18,410 bases of DNA from an uncultured bacterium (lineage in GTDB: Bacteria; Actinomycetota; Coriobacteriia; Coriobacteriales; Coriobacteriaceae). The stretch is taken from the NCBI GenBank assembly GCA_905215195.1, contig CAJMPF010000009.1, positions 1 through 18,410 of the forward strand, in the 5' to 3' direction. The position numbers were made by a program, and so were the translations under genes. This document shows, piece after piece, positions 5,759 through 13,440 of the stretch (the first letter of the stretch is position 1; the number at the start of each line of letters is the position of its first letter). A model generated the notes under the pieces. That model was not told the origin of the DNA, made no database searches, and saw only the letters and a program-made list of their open reading frames with translations.

Positions 5759-6868
5759 CTATAGATACGCACCGAGGTTGATGGCCGTGGCGTCGGTCTG
5801 GCTGCTTGCCTGGGTGCTGGCGCGTTCCAGTAGGAACGGACGTACCAGTTCTTGGCGGTTGATATCCTCGGCGGCGACTGCGGTGACGGTACGCGCTGCG
5901 GAGCCGACACGGATATGCTTGATCTTTGCCGGGGCCTTGTTCTCGATTTGCTCCATCAGCAGTTGGACACCCTTGCGGCCAATCTCGTAGCCCGGGGGCG
6001 CTACCGTAGTGAGCGGGACCGATCCGCTCCAAGCGAACGGGTTGCCATCGCAGCCTGCTACGCGTACTTGCCCGGGGACAGAGATGCCCTTGTCGACCAG
6101 TGCCGAAACGACGCCCGAGGCCAACACATCGGTCAGGCCGACGACAAAATCGGGACGTTCGTCCGCGGGGCGCTCGGCGATTTGGGCACCGATGCCGTAG
6201 CCGTCGGCAGCGGTATTCCATTCGCCGGCGTCGATGACTTCGATCTTGATATCGGGGTGCAGGGCGAGCGCCTTATGAATGCCAAGGACGCGCAGGGTGA
6301 GTTGCATAAATGCTGCTCGGCCGACGACGACAATATGGTGCGCGCCGCGGGCGATGGCAAGTTCGGCAATGATGCGACCCTGGGCCTCATTGTCGGCCGC
6401 TACGTAGTAGCCGGGCTCGGAGCAATGGATGTCCAGATGGACGATCGGCACGGGCATCTTGGTCATGGCGGGGTGCCAGTCGGGGGATGCCATGGGCTGA
6501 ACCATGACGCCGGACATCTGGGTGCCCATAAAGTAGCGCAGGTAATGATCCTCGAGAATATCGTCGTTATCGGCGTTGGCGATGAGCAAGTCGTAGCCGT
6601 GCTTGCGGGCCTCGTTGTGGGCGCCGCTGGCGATTTGGAGCGAAAAGCCGTGATCGAGACGGGGGAGCACCAGGCCAAAGGACTTGGTGGCGCCGCCCGC
6701 GAGCTGGCGAGCACTTTGGTTGGGCAGGTAGCCAAGGCGATTGATGGTCTCGTTGATGAGCTTGAGGGTCTCGGGGCGCAGCTTTTCGGGGTGGTTGAGC
6801 GCGTTGGAAACCGTGCCCAACGAAACCCCGGCCTCGCGCGCGACGTCGCTGATTTTTACCTTTGCCAT
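5759..6868 (-). CDS. LacI-family transcriptional regulator
   Basis: The protein has 369 residues. The start at 6868 is chosen because MAKVKISDVAREAGVS is the canonical LacI N terminus and AAAGGGG precedes it; the frame is open further upstream without meaning. The helix-turn-helix lies at about 6-25, followed by NRLGYLPNQSARQLAGG with the hinge helix (about 50-58). A periplasmic-binding-protein-like sugar-sensing core then runs to about 335. The C terminus extends beyond the usual family length of about 340 residues. Such proteins repress sugar catabolic or transport genes and are released by a sugar ligand. No sugar-utilisation genes are adjacent, so the target is unknown. A LacI-type operator in its own leader suggests autoregulation. 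Confidence 0.93.
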   Translation of the reverse strand: MAKVKISDVAREAGVSLGTVSNALNHPEKLRPETLKLINETINRLGYLPNQSARQLAGGATKSFGLVLPRLDHGFSLQIASGAHNEARKHGYDLLIANADNDDILEDHYLRYFMGTQMSGVMVQPMASPDWHPAMTKMPVPIVHLDIHCSEPGYYVAADNEAQGRIIAELAIARGAHHIVVVGRAAFMQLTLRVLGIHKALALHPDIKIEVIDAGEWNTAADGYGIGAQIAERPADERPDFVVGLTDVLASGVVSALVDKGISVPGQVRVAGCDGNPFAWSGSVPLTTVAPPGYEIGRKGVQLLMEQIENKAPAKIKHIRVGSAARTVTAVAAEDINRQELVRPFLLERASTQASSQTDATAINLGAYL

Positions 6869-6878
6869 AGCGGCCCCT

Positions 6879-6892
6879 TTGATGCGTTTCAA
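6879..6892 (-). promoter_or_regulatory. LacI-type operator in the lacI-family gene's leader
   Basis: On the minus strand this reads TTGAAACGCATCAA, an imperfect dyad around a central CG. Its left half matches the TGAAACG half-site common to LacI/CcpA-type operators. It lies between the predicted -10 box and the ribosome site, 10 nt before the start codon, so bound repressor would block its own gene. Confidence 0.55.
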
Positions 6893-6903
6893 GTACAAGC
6901 CAG

Positions 6904-6912
6904 ATTGTAGCA
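6904..6912 (-). promoter_or_regulatory. Extended -10 promoter of the LacI-family gene
   Basis: On the minus strand this reads TGCTACAAT, an extended -10 with a near-consensus hexamer, 35 nt before the start codon. The expected -35 position falls inside hairpin repeat copy C and has no resemblance to TTGACA, so transcription would rely on the extended -10. Confidence 0.55.
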
Positions 6913-6916
6913 TCCC

Positions 6917-6963
6917 AAACCTACCGAAAAGGGACAGGTTTATTTTGGCAGGTTTATCTGGGG
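6917..6963 (+). repeat. Dispersed hairpin repeat, copy C
   Basis: This copy has the same sequence core as copies A and B but the opposite orientation. On the plus strand it reads AAACCTACCG, then AAAAGGGACAGGTTTA, then TTTTGGCAGGTTTATCTGGGG. The left arm has diverged from AACCTGCC to AACCTACC, leaving most pairs intact. It lies in the divergent lacI/glmS intergenic region and touches the lacI-family promoter. Confidence 0.85.
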
Positions 6964-6982
6964 AAACGCCGTTGCCAGCGCG

Positions 6983-7017
6983 ACCACCACGAAGGGGGCA
7001 GGTACCTTTGTGGTGGT
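6983..7017 (+). repeat. Sister hairpin repeat with a different stem
   Basis: Arms 6983-6994 (ACCACCACGAAG) and 7006-7017 (CTTTGTGGTGGT) pair over 12 bp with one wobble. The loop GGGGCAGGTAC resembles the GGGACAGGTTTA loop of copies A to C. It lies 19 nt from copy C in the same orientation. The shared layout of an unrelated stem around a similar loop suggests a related element family. Confidence 0.7.
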
Positions 7018-7045
7018 TTGGACCGGCTGGACGTGTGTGCATCGA

Positions 7046-7083
7046 GTGGTATCTAAGTTGAGATACCACCTCTGGTATATCAG
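7046..7083. promoter_or_regulatory. Two dyads upstream of glmS, possible repressor sites
   Basis: GTGGTATCT (7046-7054) and AGATACCAC (7061-7069) form a perfect 9-bp inverted repeat with a 6-nt centre. Immediately after, CTGGTATATCAG (7072-7083) is a palindrome with one mismatched pair. Both contain TGGTAT, reminiscent of the TGGT half-sites of NagR/DasR-type amino-sugar regulators. They lie 17 to 54 nt upstream of the predicted glmS -10 box. No T run follows, so this is not a terminator. Confidence 0.45.
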
Positions 7084-7099
7084 CTTGCGTTTGCGTGAG

Positions 7100-7105
7100 T
7101 ACAAT
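7100..7105 (+). promoter_or_regulatory. Candidate -10 box of glmS
   Basis: TACAAT, preceded by TG at 7096-7097, lies 75 nt upstream of the glmS start. No consensus -35 box is found at the proper spacing, where the second dyad begins to overlap. Confidence 0.4.
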
Positions 7106-7179
7106 ACTCGAACGTTATGCGTCTCAGCGCCCCCTGTGCGTGGACGTTTTGCAGTCAAGCGGACGAAGGGATTTATCCT

Positions 7180-9027
<1,848 letters not shown>

Positions 9028-9050
9028 TTGGTTCCGCCATTCTGGCGACC

Positions 9051-9088
9051 AAGGCCCGGCTCCGTTGCAGCGGAGCCGGGCCTTGTTT
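9051..9088 (+). terminator. Rho-independent terminator of glmS
   Basis: A perfect 14-bp stem (9051-9064 with 9071-9084) closes a 6-nt TTGCAG loop. The T-rich tail TTGTTT at 9083-9088 overlaps its end. It starts 23 nt after the glmS stop. Confidence 0.93.
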
Positions 9089-9093
9089 CATTT

Positions 9094-9140
9094 GCCCAGA
9101 TAAAACCTGCCAAAATAAACCTGTCCCTATTTGGCAGGTT
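9094..9140 (-). repeat. Dispersed hairpin repeat, copy B
   Basis: Read on the minus strand, AACCTGCCAAA pairs perfectly with TTTGGCAGGTT around a loop containing GGGACAGG, and TTATCTGGGC follows. It begins within the TAA stop of the GntR gene, supplying its last two bases, and could terminate that gene. It shares all but four of 47 positions with copy A. Confidence 0.87.
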
Positions 9141-9870
9141 AGCGGAGCTTGCTGGTCTCGAAGTACTCGGGGAACTGGTCCAGAACCTCGGTCTGGTTGC
9201 GGAACATCATATGCAGGTGCTTGCTGACCAAAAAGCTCGCTTCGATGGGGTCGCGACCGGCGATAGCGCGGCGAATCTGCTTGTGCTCGTTCACGATGTC
9301 CTGATTGTCGAGAACCTGCGTGGCGGCGCGCAGCCAGCGGAAGCGCTCCAGGTCGGCATTGGTCTCTTCGAGCCACGACCACACGGTGCTGCGACATGCG
9401 ATGCTAAAAATCATGTGATGCATGAGGTTGTCGCTCAAAAAGAAGCCGATGCGATCCTCTTCGGCCATGGCCTTTTCCTGCAGCACGATGGCGCGGTCGA
9501 GCTGCTCGATGCCGGCCGACGTGGCGCGCGCACAGCACTCCACAATCACCTGCTTTTCCAGATGCTCGCGGATGTAACAGGCACTCTCGGCAAGGGTGAG
9601 GTTGATGGGCGAGACGTAGGTACCGCTCTGGGGCACGGTGCGCACCAGGCCTTCCTGCGCCAAACGAACCAAAGCCTCGCGCACAGGGGTGCGCCCCATA
9701 TCTAGGTCGTCGCAAAGTTGCTTGACGCCCAGCTTTTCGCCCGGCTTGTAGTCCAGGTAGACGATTTTGCGTCGAATGGTGTGGTAGGACTGGTCCTGTA
9801 GGCTCGTTTCCTGCTCGCCGACGTGCATCGATTCTTCCATAGCGCCTCGCAACTGTTCTATCAAACTCAT
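9139..9870 (-). CDS. GntR-family regulator, FadR-type (FCD domain)
   Basis: The protein has 243 residues. The winged helix-turn-helix (about 27-88) includes LGVKQLCDDLDMGRTPVREALVRLAQEGLV and QSGTYVSPI. The all-helical FCD ligand domain (about 97-223) keeps the usual metal ligands: Asp147 and His151 in DNLMH, His196 in NEHKQI, and His218. These proteins usually bind carboxylic-acid ligands and control neighbouring transport or catabolic genes. The gene is divergent from the YeiH-type transporter gene, which makes that gene its most likely target. The start is uncertain. ATG at 9870 lacks a clear ribosome site; an in-frame ATG at 9840 has GAGG close upstream and would shorten the protein by ten residues. 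The stop codon is completed by repeat copy B. Confidence 0.9.
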   Translation of the reverse strand: MSLIEQLRGAMEESMHVGEQETSLQDQSYHTIRRKIVYLDYKPGEKLGVKQLCDDLDMGRTPVREALVRLAQEGLVRTVPQSGTYVSPINLTLAESACYIREHLEKQVIVECCARATSAGIEQLDRAIVLQEKAMAEEDRIGFFLSDNLMHHMIFSIACRSTVWSWLEETNADLERFRWLRAATQVLDNQDIVNEHKQIRRAIAGRDPIEASFLVSKHLHMMFRNQTEVLDQFPEYFETSKLR

Positions 9871-10033
9871 ATGTCAGTTGTTAATTATGCCGCGAATCAG
9901 CTCTCCGCGGTGGGCAATTCGGCTGTTGCCTGAGAACTATTGCGGCATCTTAGTCTGTGTTTGCGCAAGGCTGCGCTCAATGTTGCCGTATCATAAGCCG
10001 TCGCAAACGTGAAATAGAAAGAAGGAATCCCAT
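9871..10033. promoter_or_regulatory. Divergent gntR / yeiH-like intergenic region
   Basis: These 163 nt must hold both promoters and any GntR operator. CCGCG (9890-9894) and CGCGG (9906-9910) form a weak inverted repeat, and AT-rich TTGTTAATTATG (9878-9889) is next to it. No consensus promoter pair is convincing. AAGAAGGA (10019-10026) is the ribosome site of the transporter. Confidence 0.35.
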
Positions 10034-11068
10034 ATGCAACTGGCAAATATCGTTCGCGAGCGCTGGAAAGGCGTCTTGTTCTGCCTGATCATTGCCATTC
10101 CCGCGACGTTGCTCGGCAAACAAATTGAGGTGGTCGGCGGTCCGGTATTTGCCATCCTCTTTGGCATGGTCCTGGCGCTCGTCTTTCCCAGGAAGCGTCG
10201 CGAACAGCTCGCCGCCGGCGTCACCTATACGTCCAAAAAAGTCTTGCAGTACGCGGTTATCCTGCTTGGCTTTGGCATGAACCTCTCCCAGATTCTGTCC
10301 AAGGGCGCCCAGTCGCTGCCGATTATCGTGGCGACGATCTCGACCTCGCTTGTCATCGCCTTTGTGCTCTGCCGCGTCATGAACGTACCGGGTAAGATCG
10401 CGACGCTTGTGGGTGTGGGTTCGTCGATTTGCGGCGGTTCGGCCATCGCTGCGACCGCGCCCGTCATCGATGCCGACGATCGCGAGATTGCCCAGGCCAT
10501 TTCGGTCATCTTCCTGTTTAACGTTATCGCGGCGCTCGTGTTTCCGACGCTCGGCGGCATGCTCGGGCTGACCAACGAGGGCTTTGGCCTGTTTGCCGGC
10601 ACCGCCATCAACGACACCTCGTCGGTAACGGCTGCGGCGAGCGCCTGGGACAGCATGCATCCCGGCGCCAATGTGCTCGAGAGCGCCACAGTGGTCAAGC
10701 TCACCAGGACGCTGGCCATTATTCCCATCACGCTGGTCCTCGCATGCTGGCAGATGCATCTGGCACGCAAGGCCGGCGGTGACGCCAAAAGCACGTTCTC
10801 GCTTAAACGTGCGTTTCCCATGTTTGTGCTGTTCTTTGTGCTGGCGAGCGTGATCACCACGGTGCTTCAGCTTCCCGCGTCCATCACGGCGCCCATCAAG
10901 GAGCTGTCGAAGTTCTTTATTGTGATGGCCATGGCGGCTATTGGCTTTAATACCGATATCGTCGAGCTGGTCAAAAAGGGCGGCAAGCCCATCGCGTTGG
11001 GCTTTTGCTGCTGGATTGGCATTGCGTGCATGAGTTTGGGAATGCAGCACGTGCTGGGAATCTGGTAG
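10034..11068 (+). CDS. YeiH/UPF0324-family putative sulfate exporter-like membrane protein
   Basis: This inner-membrane protein has 344 residues and about ten hydrophobic segments spread along its length. The family hallmarks are GVGSSICGGSAIAATAPVI (127-145) and AINDTSSVTAAASAW (191-205). LQYAVILLGFGMNLSQI (71-87) and the terminal KFFIVMAMAAIGFNTDI also fit. Members are annotated as putative sulfate or anion exporters. Some lie with sulfonate metabolism genes, but most have no proven substrate. The start is set by AAGAAGGA about 7 nt upstream. Its control by the divergent FCD-type GntR protein is inferred from the gene arrangement. No sulfonate enzyme is next to it, so the substrate remains open. 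Confidence 0.85.
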   Translation: MQLANIVRERWKGVLFCLIIAIPATLLGKQIEVVGGPVFAILFGMVLALVFPRKRREQLAAGVTYTSKKVLQYAVILLGFGMNLSQILSKGAQSLPIIVATISTSLVIAFVLCRVMNVPGKIATLVGVGSSICGGSAIAATAPVIDADDREIAQAISVIFLFNVIAALVFPTLGGMLGLTNEGFGLFAGTAINDTSSVTAAASAWDSMHPGANVLESATVVKLTRTLAIIPITLVLACWQMHLARKAGGDAKSTFSLKRAFPMFVLFFVLASVITTVLQLPASITAPIKELSKFFIVMAMAAIGFNTDIVELVKKGGKPIALGFCCWIGIACMSLGMQHVLGIW

Positions 11069-11120
11069 AGAAGTAGCTTATTCGCGTGCTGGCTGCCGGT
11101 GAGCGCAAGCCTTCGGTGGA

Positions 11121-11209
11121 GCGATAGGAGCTCTTGCGGGTATGGCTTGTCCGCAGGTTTATAAGTCCCGAAGAGCTCTTATCGCCCCGCCAGGATGGCG
11201 ATGCGGGGC
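11121..11209. other. Structured intergenic region with a 15-bp inverted repeat and a second hairpin
   Basis: Arms 11121-11135 and 11171-11185 pair over 15 bp with one wobble around a 35-nt interior. An overlapping hairpin, GCCCCGC (11184-11190) with GCGGGGC (11203-11209), follows. Because the two share bases 11184-11185, they may be alternative or coaxial. Neither has a T tract, so a simple terminator is unlikely. It lies after the transporter gene and before the NtrC-like regulator. No known RNA family was recognised. Confidence 0.5.
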
Positions 11210-11243
11210 AACACCTATACTCGCAGGACGGCGCTTTCTGCCC

Positions 11244-11298
11244 TATAGTGTTTGGTGAGTAATATCGTTCAATTTTGAAACACTCGGTCGTGCGACCG
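11244..11298 (+). promoter_or_regulatory. Candidate promoter element and dyad before the NtrC-like regulator
   Basis: TATAGT at 11244-11249 is a plausible -10 box 86 nt before the start codon, without a visible -35. CGGTCG (11285-11290) and CGACCG (11293-11298) form a perfect 6-bp dyad about 37 nt before the start. That is a possible autoregulatory site or leader hairpin. Confidence 0.3.
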
Positions 11299-11334
11299 TC
11301 GGCGGTTGCACGTCGCCGCGGACAGGGGCAAATC

Positions 11335-12552
11335 ATGGATAGCAATGCCAAGCTGAACATCTTGACCGATGCCCTAGCTGCTGCCGGGGCCTCGGCATTG
11401 GCAATCGATGCGCGTGGGGACGTCGCGATCTCGACCATGAATGACGCGGCGCTTGAGCGGGATGTGGCGGCTTTTGTCGCTGAGCGTCTCGACCGTATAG
11501 GAGACGGCGCGCGTCTGGTTATGGGGCGTGAGGGTACGCGCCTGAGCCTGACCGTTCGCCCCACCGACAAAGAGGGCGGGAGGCTTTGGGTCGTTGTGGT
11601 CCGCGAGGTGCGCGGTGCCGCGGCGCATGCGGGCATCGAGTGGCTCAACGCCGACGAAGTTGAGGTCCGCTATGAATCGAGCGCGTACGGCATCGTTGAG
11701 GGGGCGGCCTCGGTGGCTGTACCGGTTACCGAGAGCTATGCGCGCGGCGTGCCCCTTATGCTCGAGGGCGAGCTGGGAGCGGGTCAGGTCGAGATTGCCA
11801 AGCGCCTCTATCTGGATGGCCCTTTTGTCGATCAGCCCTTTGTTTCCGTCGCGCTCGATGAACTCACCGATCGCGGTTGGCGCCATGTGCTCAAAAGCTC
11901 CGAATCGCCGCTGTTCCAAACGGGGCTGACCCTTTGCATTGAGGGCTGGAATGCGGTTGGCCCCCAGCGCCTCCGCGAGCTGGTCTCCACGATGGCTGAC
12001 ACCGCGTTGGCGACGCGCTGCCATGTGGTGCTGACGGCGAATGACATGCCGGGCGGTAGCGAAAGTGATCAAGCCGCCTTTGTGACCGAACGCTTTGCCT
12101 GTGCGGTGAGCGTGGCGCCGGCAATCGTCGAGCAGGGGGCCGCGTCGACGAAGGTCGCGCGCTATTTGGAATATCTCGCTGATGTATTTGGGACGGCAGC
12201 GCCCACGCTGTCTGCCGCGGCGACGAAGACGCTCGATGCTTACCGCTGGCCGCGCAACTATCTGCAGCTCCGCGAGGTCTCGGAACGACTGTATATATTG
12301 GTGGGGGCGGGCACGGTGGACCGCGCTGTGGCGGAGGAAGTGCTCGCCCAAGAGGACGTGATTAAGACCGCAACCTTTGGCGCCCCGACGCTCGAAAGTG
12401 ACCTGTATATCCTGCGACCGCTGGCCGATACCGAGCGAGATATCGCGCATTTGGTTGTAGATCATCTCCACGGCAACCGAACCCGTGCGGCGGAGGTGCT
12501 GGGCATAAGCCGTACAACGCTGTGGCGCTTGCTGAAGGACGATGACCGTTGA
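11335..12552 (+). CDS. NtrC/PrpR-like regulator with degenerate AAA+ domain and Fis-type DNA-binding domain
   Basis: The protein has 405 residues; the start at 11335 follows AGGGG. The first 135 residues or so are an unassigned, possibly PAS-like sensory region. Residues about 135-330 align in order with a sigma54-activator AAA+ module. The Walker A position reads GELGAGQVE (145-153), with Gln151 replacing the essential lysine. The segment that should contain the sigma54-contacting GAFTGA loop lacks it. LTLCIEGW (198-205) stands at Walker B, and YRWPRNYLQLREV (303-315) matches the WPGNVREL element. The C terminus HGNRTRAAEVLGISRTTLWRLLK (379-401) is a clear Fis-type helix-turn-helix. It probably binds DNA as a dimer but should neither hydrolyse ATP nor drive sigma54 polymerase. 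Targets are unknown. Confidence 0.8.
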   Translation: MDSNAKLNILTDALAAAGASALAIDARGDVAISTMNDAALERDVAAFVAERLDRIGDGARLVMGREGTRLSLTVRPTDKEGGRLWVVVVREVRGAAAHAGIEWLNADEVEVRYESSAYGIVEGAASVAVPVTESYARGVPLMLEGELGAGQVEIAKRLYLDGPFVDQPFVSVALDELTDRGWRHVLKSSESPLFQTGLTLCIEGWNAVGPQRLRELVSTMADTALATRCHVVLTANDMPGGSESDQAAFVTERFACAVSVAPAIVEQGAASTKVARYLEYLADVFGTAAPTLSAAATKTLDAYRWPRNYLQLREVSERLYILVGAGTVDRAVAEEVLAQEDVIKTATFGAPTLESDLYILRPLADTERDIAHLVVDHLHGNRTRAAEVLGISRTTLWRLLKDDDR

Positions 12553-12583
12553 GCGAGGCGCCCGTGACCGCGCGCGACGCGTG

Positions 12584-12592
12584 TGCTACAGT
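12584..12592 (+). promoter_or_regulatory. Extended -10 promoter before the one-helix membrane protein gene
   Basis: TGCTACAGT is an extended -10 box 44 nt before the start codon, nearly identical to that of the LacI-family gene. No consensus -35 is seen. Confidence 0.45.
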
Positions 12593-12636
12593 CCAAAGCG
12601 TTATTGTTTCGATTTGGTTACGGCGTGCGAGGGCAA

Positions 12637-13212
12637 ATGGCTGAGACTTCAAAACCGAGCCGCAGAAGGCGGAGCGCCGCGCCGGTTAACCGGCGCACGA
12701 CATCGGTGACGTGGGGCAAACACGCCTCGGGGTTTGATGGCTCGTTCAAACGCACTAAATATGGCTATCCATCGGCAAGCGCTCGCTTGGCCATGCAGGC
12801 CGAGTCCTCGCTGTGGGGCCGCAAGCGCGTGGTGGGCTCAAAGCTCAAGCACGACGGCACGCTCGGTTACATCAGCCGCGGGGCGGCTCGCCGCAGCGGG
12901 CTCAACCCGGCTGGTTGGCATCGTTATGTTCCGATCGCGGTCATCGTTGTAGTGATCGTCATCGCACTCGCCGCGCTTGGCTACGCCGGCGGTGGCGCCA
13001 ACTTGGACGCGGTGTTTAAATCGCCCGAGCTCGCGCATACAGGTACAGAAGTTATCGAGGGCGCTCAGACCCAGACGGGCGTCGCGCCCCAGCGTGGTAT
13101 CGTTGCGGCGGCCTCCACCATCGCAGATGCTCAAAAGGACGAAGGCGAGCAAGGTAACGACGCCGAAACGACCCAGACGAACGAAACGACGACAACGGCG
13201 ACGTCAATATAA
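12637..13212 (+). CDS. Single-pass membrane protein of unknown function
   Basis: I do not recognise a family. The 191-residue product has a very basic N-terminal half (for example SRRRRSAAPVNRR and GRKRVVGSKLK). One hydrophobic segment, VPIAVIVVVIVIALAALGYA (98-117), follows. An acidic, Thr/Gln/Asn-rich low-complexity tail ends in TNETTTTATSI. The positive-inside rule places the N-terminal region of about 97 residues in the cytoplasm and the tail outside. The start at 12637 has GAGGG only 3 nt upstream. An in-frame GTG at 12625 is possible, so the start is not certain. It lies 84 nt after the NtrC-like regulator, with its own likely promoter. Confidence 0.7.
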   Translation: MAETSKPSRRRRSAAPVNRRTTSVTWGKHASGFDGSFKRTKYGYPSASARLAMQAESSLWGRKRVVGSKLKHDGTLGYISRGAARRSGLNPAGWHRYVPIAVIVVVIVIALAALGYAGGGANLDAVFKSPELAHTGTEVIEGAQTQTGVAPQRGIVAAASTIADAQKDEGEQGNDAETTQTNETTTTATSI

Positions 13213-13222
13213 GTTACGAGTG

Positions 13223-13259
13223 GGGTAGCTAATTTGGGACGGGGCTTTTTTAGCTGCCC
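13223..13259. other. Inverted repeat 1 of the convergent intergenic region
   Basis: GGGTAGCTAA (13223-13232) and TTAGCTGCCC (13250-13259) pair over 10 bp with one wobble. A run of six T (13246-13251) enters the right arm instead of following the stem. It starts 10 nt after the membrane-protein stop and may act as a poor terminator. Confidence 0.5.
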
Positions 13260-13301
13260 AAGACAGTGGCTCATTCGATGTCAGTCGCCAAAAGCGAGCG
13301 A

Positions 13302-13393
13302 GCCGCATTTGCGCCAAGGTGACGTGAAATGAGAGGGCGCTGACCTTCTGGTCGCGCCCTCGAAATTGAACGTCAGATTGGCGTGAATGCGGC
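13302..13393. other. Long nested dyad, about 92 nt
   Basis: Outer arms 13302-13317 and 13378-13393 pair at all 16 positions, two of them G-U. Inside, GACG (13321-13324) pairs with CGTC (13371-13374). An inner hairpin pairs GAGGGCGC (13333-13340) with GCGCCCTC (13354-13361), then GACC with GGTC, over a 4-nt TTCT loop. G-U pairs suggest an RNA fold on the plus strand, or decay of an older palindrome. No T tract follows on either strand. Confidence 0.6.
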
Positions 13394-13412
13394 CCGCGCA
13401 GCGTCAACGAGC

Positions 13413-13434
13413 CCGCCGTTCGGTAGAACGGCGG
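13413..13434. terminator. Hairpin next to the nitroreductase stop codon
   Basis: CCGCCGTT (13413-13420) and AACGGCGG (13427-13434) make a perfect 8-bp stem with a 6-nt loop, 6 nt after the minus-strand stop codon. No T run follows on the minus strand, so its role as terminator is uncertain; it may protect the 3' end. Confidence 0.5.
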
Positions 13435-13440
13435 AACTAA

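Noticed and set aside
7117..7179. In-frame upstream ATG of glmS as the start
   Set aside because: GlmS needs Cys next to the initiator Met as N-terminal nucleophile. The ATG at 7180 provides it and has a ribosome site.
9069..9148. AGCGGAGC at 9069-9076 and 9141-9148 as a target-site duplication around repeat copy B
   Set aside because: The left copy lies in the glmS terminator, whose 14-bp stem is perfect across the supposed junction. An 8-nt match is also much weaker than the 11-nt pair at copy A.
13241..13251. GGGGC followed by six T as a simple terminator of the 191-residue protein gene
   Set aside because: No upstream sequence complements the GGGGC segment. The T run lies inside another inverted repeat rather than after a stem.
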